Source of the DNA: Phycisphaerae bacterium
GTDB lineage: Bacteria > Planctomycetota > Phycisphaerae > Phycisphaerales > Phycisphaeraceae
Direction of reading: 5' to 3'
Length of the DNA: 64,000 nt
Assembly (NCBI GenBank): GCA_030432595.1
Contig: JAUIGU010000016.1
Location: forward strand, 1-64,000
Positions 24,054-32,755 of this stretch are shown here, one piece after another (position 1 is the first letter of the stretch; every line of letters begins with the position of its first letter). The notes beneath the pieces were generated by a model. That model was not told where the DNA came from. It did not search any database and saw only the letters and a list, made by a program, of their open reading frames with translations. The position numbers were made by a program, and so were the translations under genes.

Positions 24054-24431
24054 TCACACGCGGCGCTTCTTGGGCGGGCGGCATCCGTTGTGGGGGATGG
24101 GCGTGTGGTCTTCGATGGCGGTGATCTTCAGGCCGGCGGCCTGGAGGGCGGTGACGGCGGACTCGCGGCCCGAGCCGGCGCCGCGGACGCGGACCTCGAG
24201 CTCGGCCATGCCGAACTTCTTGGCCTTCTGGCCGGCCTCTTCGGCGGCGCGGGTGGCGGCGAAGGGCGTGCTCTTGCGCGAGCCCTTGAAGCCGATCTGC
24301 CCGGCCGAGCTCTGGCAGAGCGTCTCGCCGTTGACGTCGGTGATGGTGATGAGGGTGTTGTTGAACGTCGCCTTGACGTGGGCGATGCCACGGCTGACGT
24401 TCTTGCGGACCTTGCGTTGCTTCTTGGCCAT
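24054..24431 (-). CDS. rpsK: 30S ribosomal protein S11
   Basis: 125 residues with the complete S11 pattern: [39 protein letters not shown], then [20 protein letters not shown] and the conserved end [12 protein letters not shown]. It binds the 16S platform near the Shine-Dalgarno region. Lies between rpsM and rpoA, with repeat-filled gaps on both sides. Confidence 0.97.
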   Translation of the reverse strand: MAKKQRKVRKNVSRGIAHVKATFNNTLITITDVNGETLCQSSAGQIGFKGSRKSTPFAATRAAEEAGQKAKKFGMAELEVRVRGAGSGRESAVTALQAAGLKITAIEDHTPIPHNGCRPPKKRRV

Positions 24432-24449
24432 GGTGGTTTCCTGAAGTTG

Positions 24450-24588
24450 AGCACCGCCGTGATACCGGCGGCTTGCTTCGGGGGTGTGGGGGTTCGTTAA
24501 CGGTCTGAGTTGGAGAAACGCGATGAATCGCGTCGTTTCGTGATCGCGGTGCGATCGGACGCTGGCGCGTCCAGTGCCGGCTGCGCCG
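24450..24588. repeat. rpsM-rpsK gap: CGCGATGAATCGCG repeat plus second hairpin
   Basis: ACCGCCG-tgatac-CGGCGG (about 24449-24467) belongs to a CGCCG palindrome family. At 24514-24542 lies copy 1 of the repeat with palindromic core CGCGATgaATCGCG followed by TCGTTTCGT. Then GGACGC-tggc-GCGTCC (24557-24572) forms a second hairpin whose equivalent in copy 2 has a compensatory base-pair change. The unit ends at the rpsM stop. Confidence 0.7.
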
Positions 24589-24972
24589 TCACTTCATGCC
24601 CTTGACGCCCTTCTTGCCGGCGACGGTCTTCTTGCGGCCCTTGCGGGTGCGGGCGTTGGTCTGGGTGCGCTGGCCGCGCGTGGGCAGGCCGCGGCGGTGG
24701 CGGTCGCCGCGGTAGCTGCGGATGTCACGCAGGCGGGCGATGTTCTGCTGGACCTGGCGGCGCAGGGCGCCCTCGATCAGGTAGCCGCCTTCGAGGATGC
24801 CGGCGATCTGGGCGAGCTGGTCCTCGGTGAGCGTGTGGGCGCGGGCCTGGGGGTCCAGGTCGGCCTTCTTGCAGATGTCCTCCGCGAACTTGGGGCCCAC
24901 GCCGTAGATGTAGCGCAGGGCGATGCGGAGGGGTTTGTTGTCCGGGATTTCGGTGCCGACGATACGGGGCAT
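24589..24972 (-). CDS. rpsM: 30S ribosomal protein S13
   Basis: 127 residues with [20 protein letters not shown] at the start, [23 protein letters not shown] (the signature) in the C-terminal half, and a basic tail [21 protein letters not shown] precedes ATG 24972 by 7 bases. It contacts the 16S head and P-site tRNA. Downstream of rpmJ and upstream of rpsK as usual. Confidence 0.97.
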   Translation of the reverse strand: MPRIVGTEIPDNKPLRIALRYIYGVGPKFAEDICKKADLDPQARAHTLTEDQLAQIAGILEGGYLIEGALRRQVQQNIARLRDIRSYRGDRHRRGLPTRGQRTQTNARTRKGRKKTVAGKKGVKGMK

Positions 24973-25059
24973 GGTGGGACCTCGGGGAAGTTGATGCGGT
25001 TCCGCTTTCCCTCACGTTGGGGGCGGGAACCTGGCTTCGGGGGACGGGGAGGGTTCGGG

Positions 25060-25133
25060 GGAAAACGCGATGAATCGCGTCGTTTCGTCTTCGCGTTGTG
25101 ATCGAACGCTTCGCGTTCAGTGCCGCGGTCGCG
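25060..25133. repeat. CGCGATGAATCGCG repeat, copy 2 (rpmJ-rpsM gap)
   Basis: At 25060-25088 the same GAAAACGCGATGAATCGCG core plus TCGTTTCGT as copies 1, 3 and 4. The second hairpin here is GAACGC-ttc-GCGTTC (25104-25118), followed by CAGTGCCG as in copy 1. The unit stops exactly at the rpmJ stop codon. Confidence 0.75.
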
Positions 25134-25289
25134 TCACTTCTTCACGCCGCGCTTGATCTTGGCCTTTCCTTGGCGGGCCTTGAACTTGGGGTTGGTCTTG
25201 CAGATGACGTAGATACGCCCGCGGCGGCGGACGACCTGGCAGTCTTCGGAGCGGGCCTTGAGGGTGCCGATGGAGCTGACGCACTTCAT
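25134..25289 (-). CDS. rpmJ: 50S ribosomal protein L36
   Basis: 51 residues: [51 protein letters not shown]. This is the L36 fold with the [21 protein letters not shown] pattern of the longer, YkgO-like type and a basic extension of about 10 residues. It is not the compact 37-residue zinc-ribbon form, since not all the usual CxxC...CxxxxH ligands are kept. Placed between infA and rpsM, the canonical position. Confidence 0.93.
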   Translation of the reverse strand: MKCVSSIGTLKARSEDCQVVRRRGRIYVICKTNPKFKARQGKAKIKRGVKK

Positions 25290-25303
25290 GGTTGGTCTCG
25301 TGG

Positions 25304-25334
25304 GACCCGGACCTTTGCTTCGCTCGGGTCCGGC
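25304..25334. repeat. GACCCGGACC...GGGTCCGG hairpin, copy 1 (infA-rpmJ gap)
   Basis: GACCCGGACC (25304-25313), loop TTTGCTTCGCTC, GGGTCCGGC. A near-identical unit, including TTCGCTC, occurs at 32756-32786 in the rplN-rpsQ gap. Confidence 0.6.
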
Positions 25335-25361
25335 TTAAAAAGGGTGAAATACTTCCGGGGG

Positions 25362-25577
25362 TCAGTGGCGGTAGGTGATGCGGCCCTTGGTCAGGTCGTA
25401 GGGGCTGATCTCGACGGCGACGCGGTCGCCCGGGAGGATGCGGATGTAGTGCTTGCGCATCCGGCCGGAGATGGTCGCGATGATCTCGTGGTCGTTCTCC
25501 AGCTTGACGCGGAACATCGCGCTGGGGAGCGACTCGGTGACCTCACCGTCGAATTGGAGCATGTCTTCTTTGGGCAT
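25362..25577 (-). CDS. infA: Translation initiation factor IF-1
   Basis: 71 residues, the normal length, S1-like OB fold: [75 protein letters not shown] precedes ATG 25577. Binds the 30S A site during initiation. Lies between map and rpmJ. Its stop is followed directly by CCCCCGGAAGT, a motif shared by several genes in this cluster. Confidence 0.97.
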   Translation of the reverse strand: MPKEDMLQFDGEVTESLPSAMFRVKLENDHEIIATISGRMRKHYIRILPGDRVAVEISPYDLTKGRITYRH

Positions 25578-25645
25578 CGATTCCTTTTGGGAATCCGGGG
25601 CTTCGCGTTGCTCAGCCCTCGGCTTGGTGGTTCAGGTTCCGGGGG

Positions 25646-26425
25646 TCAGTTGCCGTCGGTCAGGATTTCGCAGCCGTCGGCGGTGACGGCGAGGGTGTGT
25701 TCGTAGTGGGCCGAGGGTTGCCCGTCGAGCGTGACGACGGTCCATTTGTCGCTGAGGGTCCGGACATCCTTGGTGCCCAGGTTGCACATGGGTTCGACGG
25801 CCAGGGTCATGCCTTCGCGGAGGTGGATGTCGTGGCGGATGAGGTCGCGGTTGACGAAGTTGGGGACCTTGGGGTCCTGGTGCATGGTGTCGCCGATCCC
25901 GTGTCCGACGAAGTCGCGGACGACGCCGTAGCCCTTGGCTTCCGCGTAGTTCTGCATCAGGCGGGCGACCTGGCTCCACTTGCGGCCGGGCTTGATGTTC
26001 TCGATGGCGATCTGCAGGACGTGCTCGGTGTCTTCGCAGAGCTGGCGGGTCTTGGGGGCGACGTTGCCGACGAGGATGGTCGTCGCGGCGTCGCCGCACC
26101 AGCCGTCGAGTTGGACCCCGCAGTCGATGCCGACGATGTCGCCGTCCTTGAGGGCGTACCCGTTGGCGATGCCGTGGACCACCACGTCGTTGACCGAGAT
26201 GCAGAGGCAGCCTGGGAAGCCCTCGCCGGGCTTGTAGGTCGGGTAGTGGCGGAACAGCCCGATGGCACCCTTTTCATCGATCAGTTGTTGCGCCGCGTCG
26301 TCGATCTCCTTGGTGGTGGTGCCGGGGGTGGCCATGTCCCGGCATAAGTCGTGTACCTGTTTGACGATGCGGCCGGCCGCGCGCATCTTCTTGATCTGGT
26401 CCCGCGTCTTGATCTTGATCGCCAT
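25646..26425 (-). CDS. map: Type I methionine aminopeptidase
   Basis: 259 residues from ATG 26425 (MAIKIKTRDQIKKMRAAGRI). Metal ligands are in place: D in VGIDCGVQLDGW and DAATTI, H in FVGHGIGDTMHQDP, E in TLAVEPMCNLG and the final E in HYEHTLAVT. Removes N-terminal Met from nascent proteins. Located after secY where many bacteria also have adk; adk is absent here. Stop followed by CCCCCGGAACC. Confidence 0.95.
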   Translation of the reverse strand: MAIKIKTRDQIKKMRAAGRIVKQVHDLCRDMATPGTTTKEIDDAAQQLIDEKGAIGLFRHYPTYKPGEGFPGCLCISVNDVVVHGIANGYALKDGDIVGIDCGVQLDGWCGDAATTILVGNVAPKTRQLCEDTEHVLQIAIENIKPGRKWSQVARLMQNYAEAKGYGVVRDFVGHGIGDTMHQDPKVPNFVNRDLIRHDIHLREGMTLAVEPMCNLGTKDVRTLSDKWTVVTLDGQPSAHYEHTLAVTADGCEILTDGN

Positions 26426-26598
26426 GGCTGTGCCGTCCATCGGCCCGGAAGCCTCTTGGGGACTCCGAGCGTGGTCCGCTCAGCCGGACCGCGAATCATA
26501 TCCAAGCCCCCCCGCCGCTGCAAACGCGGGGTCGGGTTTTGTCCGTCTCTGCGGCCGCACCCGCGCGGGTGTGGCTGTGGCCCCCCGTTCGATGCGCC

Positions 26599-28023
26599 TC
26601 AGGTGTGGCGGGCGCCGCGGATCTTGGGTCCGCCGCCGCCGCTGCCCCCGCCGCCCAGGAAGCCCTGGTAGTTCCGCATCATCAGCTGCGCCTCGATCCG
26701 CTGGACGAAGTCGAGCATCACGCTCACCGCGATCAGCAGGCCCGTGCCGCCCAGGAACTGCGTCACTAGGAACGGGATCTCGAACATGCCCGACACGATC
26801 GTGGGGATCACCGCGATGATCGCCAGGAACCCCGCCCCGACGTAGGTGATCCGCTCCATCACGGTTTCGAGGTACTCGGCCGTGCGCGGCCCGGGACGCA
26901 GGCCCGGGATGAACGCGCCGTTGTTCCGCAACTGCTCGGCGACCTCGTTGGGCTGGAACTGCACCGTCGTCCAGAAGTACGCGAAGAAGTAGATCAGCCC
27001 GATGTAGATCAGTGCGTACAGGATGCCGGTCATGTTGGCGAACTGTTCCTGGAGCACCCCGAAGACGTAGATGACGCCCGACAGGAACGTGCCCGGGTCC
27101 TCGATCGTGTTCATGTACGACCCGACCCAGTTGAACAGCAGCGACGGGAAGATCATCAGCGAACTGGCAAAGATGATCGGCATGACGCCGCCGTGGTTCA
27201 CCCGCAAGGGCAGGTAGGACTTCTGGCCGCCGTACACCTTGTTGCCCTTGGCGGTCTTGGCCTGCTGGATCGGGATGCGGCGCTGGCCCTGGGTGATGAT
27301 GATGGCGCCGGCAGTGACGATGATGAACGAGGCGAGCAGGAACAGCACCGTGTCCGGGCCGTACTGCCCGCCGCCGCGGACATCGAACCCGCCGGCGATG
27401 ATGCCGATGGCGTTGGGGATCGACGCGATGATGCCCGCCGTGATGATCAGCGAGATGCCGTTGCCGATACCGTACTTGTCGATCTGCTCGCCGAGCCACA
27501 TCAGGAACACGGTGCCCGCCGTGAGCCCCAGGATGCCGCAGACCCAGAAGATCATGCTGCCGAAGCCGTGCAGGTAGTCGGCGTAGACCATGGGCTCGCT
27601 GCCCGAGGACATGAATCGCAGCCAGAACACCGCCTGGATGAGCGACAGGCCGACCGTGGCGTAACGCGTGTATTCCTGGATGCGTTGCCGGCCGGCGGGG
27701 CCTTCTTTCTGCAGCTTTTTCAGGCCTTCGCTGACGCTGGCGAGCAGTTGGAAGATGATCGCCGCGGAGATGTACGGCATGATCCCCAGACCGAAAATCG
27801 TGCTCTGACCCAGCGAGCCGCCGGTGAAGATGCCGACGAAGGTGATGAGGTTGCCCACGCCCGAGCCCTGCGAGTTCTCCGCCCAAGACTGCAGCGCCGC
27901 CTGATCGACGCCGGGCAACGGGATGAACGACCCGATGCGGTAGATGCCCAGCATCGCGATGGTGAACAAGAGCTTATTGCGGAGCTCTTTGATCTTCCAG
28001 ATGTTGAAGAAGGCCTGGAGCAT
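26599..28023 (-). CDS. secY: Preprotein translocase subunit SecY
   Basis: 474 residues from ATG 28023 (MLQAFFNIWKIKELRNKLLF). Ten membrane helices, with family signatures LTFGIGNG-like IDKYGIGNGISLIITAGII and the cytosolic loop GQRRIPIQQAKTAKGNKVYG. The C-terminus is Gly-rich (FLGGGGSGGGGPKIRGARH). Central channel of the Sec machinery; the PEP-CTERM and other signal-peptide proteins in this window would use it. The upstream gap carries an inverted-repeat element. Confidence 0.97.
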   Translation of the reverse strand: MLQAFFNIWKIKELRNKLLFTIAMLGIYRIGSFIPLPGVDQAALQSWAENSQGSGVGNLITFVGIFTGGSLGQSTIFGLGIMPYISAAIIFQLLASVSEGLKKLQKEGPAGRQRIQEYTRYATVGLSLIQAVFWLRFMSSGSEPMVYADYLHGFGSMIFWVCGILGLTAGTVFLMWLGEQIDKYGIGNGISLIITAGIIASIPNAIGIIAGGFDVRGGGQYGPDTVLFLLASFIIVTAGAIIITQGQRRIPIQQAKTAKGNKVYGGQKSYLPLRVNHGGVMPIIFASSLMIFPSLLFNWVGSYMNTIEDPGTFLSGVIYVFGVLQEQFANMTGILYALIYIGLIYFFAYFWTTVQFQPNEVAEQLRNNGAFIPGLRPGPRTAEYLETVMERITYVGAGFLAIIAVIPTIVSGMFEIPFLVTQFLGGTGLLIAVSVMLDFVQRIEAQLMMRNYQGFLGGGGSGGGGPKIRGARHT

Positions 28024-28024
28024 G

Positions 28025-28115
28025 AGTGGGTATTTCCGAATGCTGATTGCCGATTTCCGAATGTAACGGAACGCGGCGCGCTTCCGAGCGGTCTCCAATC
28101 GTCAATCGGCAATCC
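28025..28115. repeat. Inverted-repeat hairpin built of GATTGCCGATT-like units, rplO-secY gap
   Basis: The left part has TTTCCGAATGCTGATTGCC and GATTTCCGAATG. The right part has CAATCGTCAATCGGCAATCC. GATTGCCGATT is matched by AATCGGCAATC on the other side of a GC-rich centre (GGAACGCGGCGCGCTTCC). It ends at the rplO stop (28116). Confidence 0.6.
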
Positions 28116-28559
28116 TCACTCGGCAACGGCCGCGCTGCCGCCGGCCTTCTCGATCTTTTCCTTCGCGCTGCCGGAGAACGCGGCGGCGGTGACGGTGAGC
28201 TTCTTGGACAGCTCGCCCGAGCCCAGGACCTTGACGTCGGACTTGGCCGAGCGGATCAGGCCCAGCTTGGCCAGCGCGTCGGCGTCGACGGTGGCGCCGT
28301 CGTCGAAGCGGGCGTCGAGGTCCTGAAGGTTGACGATCTCGAAGTGCTTCTTGAAGTAGGCGTTGGTAAAGCCGACCTTGGGGAAGCGCTTGAAGAACGG
28401 GATGCGGCCGCCCTCGTGCGGGTTGGAGTTGCCCGAGCGCGAGCCGAAGCCCTTGTGGCCGCGGCCGGCGGTCTTACCCTTGCCCGAGCCGGGGCCCCGG
28501 CCGATGCGCTTGCGACGCTTGTGGGCGCCGACTTTCTCGGTGACTTCGTGGATCATCAT
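28116..28559 (-). CDS. rplO: 50S ribosomal protein L15
   Basis: 147 residues from ATG 28559 (or the adjacent ATG 28556). The signature is RKRIGRGPGSGKGKTAGRGHKG then GGRIPFFKRFPKVGFTN. GAGGC lies upstream. The usual rpmD (L30) gene between rpsE and rplO is not present; the gap holds nothing recognisable. Confidence 0.95.
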   Translation of the reverse strand: MMIHEVTEKVGAHKRRKRIGRGPGSGKGKTAGRGHKGFGSRSGNSNPHEGGRIPFFKRFPKVGFTNAYFKKHFEIVNLQDLDARFDDGATVDADALAKLGLIRSAKSDVKVLGSGELSKKLTVTAAAFSGSAKEKIEKAGGSAAVAE

Positions 28560-28648
28560 GGCGGTGTGCCTCGGGGGCGGCGTGGGGGGAGACGCCGACT
28601 TCAAAATAGGTGCGTGCGGGGTGCGTTCGCGGGAAAAACCCGCGGGGA

Positions 28649-29446
28649 TTACTCGGACTTGGGGGCTTCGCCGCCGCTGCCATCGCCGGCGGGCGCGGAA
28701 CCTTCGCTCGTTGCGTCGGCCGGCGGGTCGGCCACGGCGGTGGCGCTGTCGCCGCCTTCGGCCGGCGCGTCGGCGGGCTTGCTGTCGCGACGGGCCTCGG
28801 GCTTGCCGCCCCGACCGCCGCCACCGCGACGACCGCCGCGCGACTTCTTCGCGGCTTCGTCCTTCTCGTTGGTCGGGGCCTTGGCCTTCTTGGTCGGGCC
28901 GGCGTCCTCGGCCTCGGTCATGTACCGCTTGTTGGCTTCGAGGACCTCGTCCACCACCGACTTCTCGATGGTCACGCCGCGCAGCTCGGCGATCTGCTCG
29001 CGGGTGCGGAGCTGCTCGAGGGCGTCGAGCACGGCGCGGCAGAGGTTGATCTTGTTGGTCGAGCCGTACGCCTTGGTCAGGCAGTCCTTGATGCCGGCCA
29101 TCTCGAGAACGGCGCGGACGGTGCCGCCGGCGATGACGCCCGTGCCGGGCGCCGCGGGGATGAGGCGGACGGACGACGCACAGAACTTGCCCTGCACCTC
29201 GTGGGGGACGGTGCCGCCCAGCCGGTGGATGGCGATCATGTTCTTGCGGGCGTCTTTCTGGGCCTTCTCGATGCCGACCGGGACGCCACGGCCCTTGCCG
29301 TAGCCGATGCCGACCTTGCCGTCGCGGTCGCCGACGACCACGAGCGCGGCGAAGGACAGCCGCCGGCCGCCCTTGACCGTGGTCGAGGTGCGGTTGATGG
29401 CGACGGTGGTCGATTCGAGTTGGTTTCCGTCGAGGAGTTCAGGCAT
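28649..29446 (-). CDS. rpsE: 30S ribosomal protein S5 with long C-terminal extension
   Basis: 265 residues against a usual ~165-175. Core: TTVAINRTSTTVKGGRRLSF, GKVGIGYGKGRGVP, GTGVIAGGTVRAVLEMAGI, then LGSTN-like YGSTNKINLCRAVLDAL. From about residue 175 a Lys/Arg/Gly-rich then Ala/Glu/Pro-rich tail (RGGRRGGGGRGGKPEARR, ATAVADPPADATSEG) adds about 90 residues. The tail's TAVADPP recurs in L17. The extension is in frame, so this is a real fusion of disordered sequence. Confidence 0.95.
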   Translation of the reverse strand: MPELLDGNQLESTTVAINRTSTTVKGGRRLSFAALVVVGDRDGKVGIGYGKGRGVPVGIEKAQKDARKNMIAIHRLGGTVPHEVQGKFCASSVRLIPAAPGTGVIAGGTVRAVLEMAGIKDCLTKAYGSTNKINLCRAVLDALEQLRTREQIAELRGVTIEKSVVDEVLEANKRYMTEAEDAGPTKKAKAPTNEKDEAAKKSRGGRRGGGGRGGKPEARRDSKPADAPAEGGDSATAVADPPADATSEGSAPAGDGSGGEAPKSE

Positions 29447-29484
29447 GGTGCAATCTCGTGTAATACCGCCGACGGCGTCGGCGA

Positions 29485-29515
29485 GAAACGGCGGACACCG
29501 TCCGCCGCTTTATTC
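29485..29515. repeat. CGGCGG palindrome ending CTTTAT (rplR-rpsE gap)
   Basis: ACGGCGGACACCGTCCGCCGCTTTAT-type element (written in two halves: ACGGCGGACACC, GTCCGCCGCTTTAT). Related units lie at about 29891-29919, 31962-31986, 47664-47690 and 47736-47762. They share the CGGCGG/CCGCCG stem and the CTTTAT or CTTTGT edge. Confidence 0.6.
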
Positions 29516-29518
29516 AGC

Positions 29519-29875
29519 TCAGAACTTCAGTCCGCCTTCACGGGCGGCGTCGGCGAGGGCTTTGACCCGGCCGTGGTACTTGAACCCGTTGCGGTCGAAG
29601 CAAACCGTTTCGATGCCGGCGGCCTTGGCCTTCTCGGCGATCGCGGTGCCGACCTGCTTGGCGGCGTCGATGTTGCCGCCCTTGCCGATCTTGCTCGACA
29701 CCGTGCTGGCCGAGGCGAGCGTCTTGCCGTCGTGGTCGTTGACCACCTGGGCGTAGACGTGCTTGCTGCTGCGGAACACGGTCAGACGCGGCTGCTCGGC
29801 CGTGCCGTACAGGCGCTTGCGCAGCCCGATCTTGCGGCGGCGGCGGCGGAGGGTTTTGAGTTTGTTGGCTTCCAT
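29519..29875 (-). CDS. rplR: 50S ribosomal protein L18
   Basis: 118 residues from ATG 29875, preceded by GAGGT. Arg-rich start ([22 protein letters not shown]) and core [57 protein letters not shown]. Binds 5S rRNA with L5. An in-frame start 9 codons upstream lacks support. Confidence 0.96.
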   Translation of the reverse strand: MEANKLKTLRRRRRKIGLRKRLYGTAEQPRLTVFRSSKHVYAQVVNDHDGKTLASASTVSSKIGKGGNIDAAKQVGTAIAEKAKAAGIETVCFDRNGFKYHGRVKALADAAREGGLKF

Positions 29876-29926
29876 GGGGAACCTCGGGGAGACGGCGGCC
29901 ACCGGCCACCGCTTTATAGATGCGGG

Positions 29927-30466
29927 TTACTTCGCGAAGGCCTTGCCTTGCTTGCGGAGGATCTTCTCGTCGATGTAGCGGATGCCCTTGCCGTTGTAGG
30001 GCTCGGGCTTGCGCTGGGCGCGGATGGCGGCGGCGGTCTGGCCGACGAGTTGCTTGTCGAAGCCCGACACCTTGATGCGGACGCCGGCCACTTCGCAGGT
30101 CACGCCGTCGGGGATGGCGACGCTGCGGGTGTCCGCAAAACCAACCTTCAGGTCGATCTGCTTCGCACCCTTCATCTGCGCGGTGTAGCCGACGCCGGCA
30201 ACCTCGAGTTCCTTGACGTAGCCCTTGGTGACGCCCTCGACCATGTTGGCGATGAGCGAGCGGGTCAGGCCGTGCATTGCGCGGGCGGTCTTGCTGTCGT
30301 TCTTGCGGGTGACGACGACGGTGTCGTCTTCAAGCGCGACCTCGACCTCGGGGCGGTGCGAGAAGGTGAGCGTGCCGAGCTTGCCGGCCACCTGCACAGT
30401 GTTGCCGTTGAGGGTGACCTTGGCGCCGTCGGTGACGGGGACGGGTTTTTTGCCGATGCGGGACAT
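29927..30466 (-). CDS. rplF: 50S ribosomal protein L6
   Basis: 179 residues from ATG 30466 (MSRIGKKPVPVTDGAKVTLN), the conserved start; codons further upstream in frame are spurious. The typical C-terminus is VRIKVSGFDKQLVGQTAAAIRAQRKPEPYNGKGIRY and a Lys-rich end. Placed between rpsH and rplR. Confidence 0.97.
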   Translation of the reverse strand: MSRIGKKPVPVTDGAKVTLNGNTVQVAGKLGTLTFSHRPEVEVALEDDTVVVTRKNDSKTARAMHGLTRSLIANMVEGVTKGYVKELEVAGVGYTAQMKGAKQIDLKVGFADTRSVAIPDGVTCEVAGVRIKVSGFDKQLVGQTAAAIRAQRKPEPYNGKGIRYIDEKILRKQGKAFAK

Positions 30467-30540
30467 AGTGGCTGCTTTCAGGCGGGGCCTTAAATGGCAG
30501 GTTGGAAAATCAAGGAAAGCGGAGCGGAAACTTCCGGGGG

Positions 30541-30939
30541 TTACTCCACGGTGCAGAGCAGTTCGCCGCCGACGTTCTTCTCGCGGCACTGGCGGTCGGA
30601 AAGCACGCCCTGGGGCGTGGTGAGGATGGCGACGCCCAGGCCGGCCAGCGGGCGCGGCAGGTCCTTGACCTTGGTGTACACGCGGCAGCCGGGCTTGGAC
30701 TCGCGGCGGAGGACGTGGAAGAGCTTCTCGCCGTTGGGGCCGTACTTCAGCGACACCTTGAGGACACCCTGCTTGCCGTCGTCGACGACCTCGTGGCCGT
30801 TGATGTAGCCCTCGTGCTGGAGCGCGTCGGCGATGCCGCGGCAGACCTTGGAGTTGCGGCAGTCGACGGTCTCCGCGCCGTTGCGGGCGGCGTTGCGGAT
30901 CCGGGTGAGCATGTCGGCGATGGGGTCGCTGATGGCCAT
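30541..30939 (-). CDS. rpsH: 30S ribosomal protein S8
   Basis: 132 residues: DPIADMLTRIRNAARNGAET at the start, YINGHEVVDDGKQGVLKVSL in the middle and GLGVAILTTPQGVLSDRQCR at the end. Binds the central domain of 16S rRNA; in enterobacteria S8 is the regulator of the spc operon. Stop codon followed directly by CCCCCGGAAG. Confidence 0.97.
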   Translation of the reverse strand: MAISDPIADMLTRIRNAARNGAETVDCRNSKVCRGIADALQHEGYINGHEVVDDGKQGVLKVSLKYGPNGEKLFHVLRRESKPGCRVYTKVKDLPRPLAGLGVAILTTPQGVLSDRQCREKNVGGELLCTVE

Positions 30940-31042
30940 GTTCGTGTTCGCGTGGGGTTCGGGCGGCGTGTCGCCGCGGTGTTTCAGTCGGGACGGCGAT
31001 CTCGTGACCGCCGGGGATGTCGGGATGGATACTTCCGGGGCG

Positions 31043-31312
31043 TTACCAGGAGGCCTTCTTCATGCCGGGGATCTTGCCCTCGAGCGCGAGCTCGCGGAGC
31101 ATGATGCGGCTGATCTTGAACTTGCGGTAGACGCCGCGCGTCCGGCCGGTCAGAGCGCACATGTTGCGGAGGCGCGTCGGGCTTGCGTCGCGCGGGAGCT
31201 GCTGGAGCGCCGCGTAGTCGCCGGCCTTCTTGAGGGCGTGGCGCCGGTCGGCGTATTTGTCGACCGTCTTCTGGATGCGGTCCATGCGGGTCTTGGTGGA
31301 TTTGGAAGCCAT
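31043..31312 (-). CDS. rpsN: 30S ribosomal protein S14 (long, zinc-independent type)
   Basis: 89 residues. The C-terminal half carries the signature [31 protein letters not shown] and [19 protein letters not shown]. The CxxC pairs of the zinc type are absent (one Cys only), so this is the long S14 form. Lies between rplE and rpsH. Confidence 0.96.
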   Translation of the reverse strand: MASKSTKTRMDRIQKTVDKYADRRHALKKAGDYAALQQLPRDASPTRLRNMCALTGRTRGVYRKFKISRIMLRELALEGKIPGMKKASW

Positions 31313-31334
31313 GGTGTTCTTTCGGGTGCGTCGG

Positions 31335-31370
31335 GGAAAACGCGATGAATCGCGTCGTTTCGTGCGCGGC
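31335..31370. repeat. CGCGATGAATCGCG repeat, copy 3 (rplE-rpsN gap)
   Basis: GGAAAACGCGATGAATCGCG followed by TCGTTTCGTG, ending at the rplE stop (31371). Same orientation and same stop-proximal position as copies 1, 2 and 4. Confidence 0.75.
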
Positions 31371-31946
31371 TCAGGCGGCCTGCTTCTTCTCGCGTTTGAT
31401 GAAGGGGAAGCCCAGTTCGGTCATCGCCTGCTTGGTCAGGTCGTTGGTGGAGTTCTTCCAGACCAGCGTGATGTGCATGCCGAACGTGTGCTGGGCGTTG
31501 GTCATGTCGACCTCGGGGAAGATGCCCTGCTCGGTCACGCCGAACGAGAAGTTGCCGCGGCCGTCGAAGCTGGTGTCCTTGATGCCGCGGAAGTCCTTGA
31601 TGCGGGGGATGGCCAGGGAGATCAGGCGGTCGAGGAACTCCCACATGCGGTCGCCGCGGAGGGTGACGCGGGCCGAGGTCTCGTAGCCCTCGCGGACCTT
31701 GAAGTTCGCGACGGACTTGCGGGCCTTGACGGCGACGGCCTTCTGACCGGCGATGAGCGCGAGGTCCTGCAGAACCTGCTCCTTGACCGCGGGGCGGACC
31801 TTCGTGCCGTCCAGGTACTTGCCCATGCCCGAGGAGATGACGATCTTCTCGAGGCGCGGCAGCGCGAGGCGGTTCTTCGTGCCGGCCGCCTCGCCCAGCT
31901 TGGGCAGGACGTCGTCGGCGAACTGTTGTTTGAGGCGGGGAGTCAT
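31371..31946 (-). CDS. rplE: 50S ribosomal protein L5
   Basis: 191 residues. Signature [71 protein letters not shown] and the C-terminal [10 protein letters not shown]. Slightly longer than the usual ~180. Binds 5S rRNA and P-site tRNA. Confidence 0.97.
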   Translation of the reverse strand: MTPRLKQQFADDVLPKLGEAAGTKNRLALPRLEKIVISSGMGKYLDGTKVRPAVKEQVLQDLALIAGQKAVAVKARKSVANFKVREGYETSARVTLRGDRMWEFLDRLISLAIPRIKDFRGIKDTSFDGRGNFSFGVTEQGIFPEVDMTNAQHTFGMHITLVWKNSTNDLTKQAMTELGFPFIKREKKQAA

Positions 31947-31959
31947 GGTTCGTGTCTCA

Positions 31960-31990
31960 CGGAACCGCCGATGCCATCGGCGGCTTTGTA
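31960..31990. repeat. CCGCCGATG/CATCGGCGG palindrome (rplX-rplE gap)
   Basis: CCGCCGATG-c-CATCGGCGG followed by CTTTGTATT, filling most of the 50-bp rplX-rplE gap. It resembles the CGGCGG...CTTTAT elements at 29485 and 29891 in stem edge and flank but differs in stem sequence. Confidence 0.55.
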
Positions 31991-31997
31991 TTGATGG

Positions 31998-32354
31998 TTA
32001 CTTCGCGGCCTTTCGCAGGGTGTCGCCGAGCTGCTCGCCGGTGGTGGCGGCGACGCGGACCTTGTTGCCCTTCTTGTCGGTGGTGAAGCGCACGCGGGTG
32101 GCTTTGCCGTGGCCGTCGACGGGGCTGACGTTGGAGATGTGGATGGGCATCTCCACGCTGGTCATGCCGCCCTGGGGGTTGGCCTCGCTGCGGCGGACGT
32201 GCTTGGCCTGGATGTTCACGCCCTCGACGACGACGCGCTCGGCGGCGGGGTTGTCGCGGTCGGTGACCACGCGCAGCACCTTGCCGGTCCGGCCCTTGTC
32301 GCGGCCGGCGGTGACTTTCACGGTGTCGCCTTTGCGGATGTGTCGGGCTGCCAT
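31998..32354 (-). CDS. rplX: 50S ribosomal protein L24
   Basis: 118 residues with the KOW motif KGDTVKVTAGRDKGRTGKVLRV, then VVVEGVNIQAKHVRRSEANPQGG and EMPIHISNVSPVDGHGKATRV. It starts 1 base after the rplN stop, so it is translationally coupled. Assembly initiator protein of the 50S subunit. Confidence 0.97.
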   Translation of the reverse strand: MAARHIRKGDTVKVTAGRDKGRTGKVLRVVTDRDNPAAERVVVEGVNIQAKHVRRSEANPQGGMTSVEMPIHISNVSPVDGHGKATRVRFTTDKKGNKVRVAATTGEQLGDTLRKAAK

Positions 32355-32355
32355 A

Positions 32356-32742
32356 TCAAACCACCTCCGAAGCGAGGGACACGATCTTCATGTAGTTGTT
32401 CTCGCGCAGCTCGCGGGCGACGGCGCCGAAGATGCGCGTGCCCCGCGGGTTGCCGTCGTCGTTGATCAGGACGATGGCGTTGCGGTCGAACTTCACGAGG
32501 CTGCCGTCCTTGCGGCGGACGGGGTAGTTGGTGCGGACGACGACGCCCTTGACGATCATGCCCGTCTTCATGTCGCTGCCGGGCAGCGACTTCTTGACCG
32601 AGCAGACGACCTTGTCGCCGATCGTCGCGGTGGGCCGGCTGGACTTGCGGGCGGCGGTCTTCTTGCCCAGCACGCGGATCACGTACGCCACCTTGGCGCC
32701 GCTGTTGTCCGCGACATCGACTCGGGATTCTTGCTGGATCAT
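32356..32742 (-). CDS. rplN: 50S ribosomal protein L14
   Basis: 128 residues: [28 protein letters not shown], the signature [55 protein letters not shown]. Six residues longer than the E. coli protein. Contacts 16S rRNA at an inter-subunit bridge. Confidence 0.97.
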   Translation of the reverse strand: MIQQESRVDVADNSGAKVAYVIRVLGKKTAARKSSRPTATIGDKVVCSVKKSLPGSDMKTGMIVKGVVVRTNYPVRRKDGSLVKFDRNAIVLINDDGNPRGTRIFGAVARELRENNYMKIVSLASEVV

Positions 32743-32755
32743 GGTGGGTCTCTTT

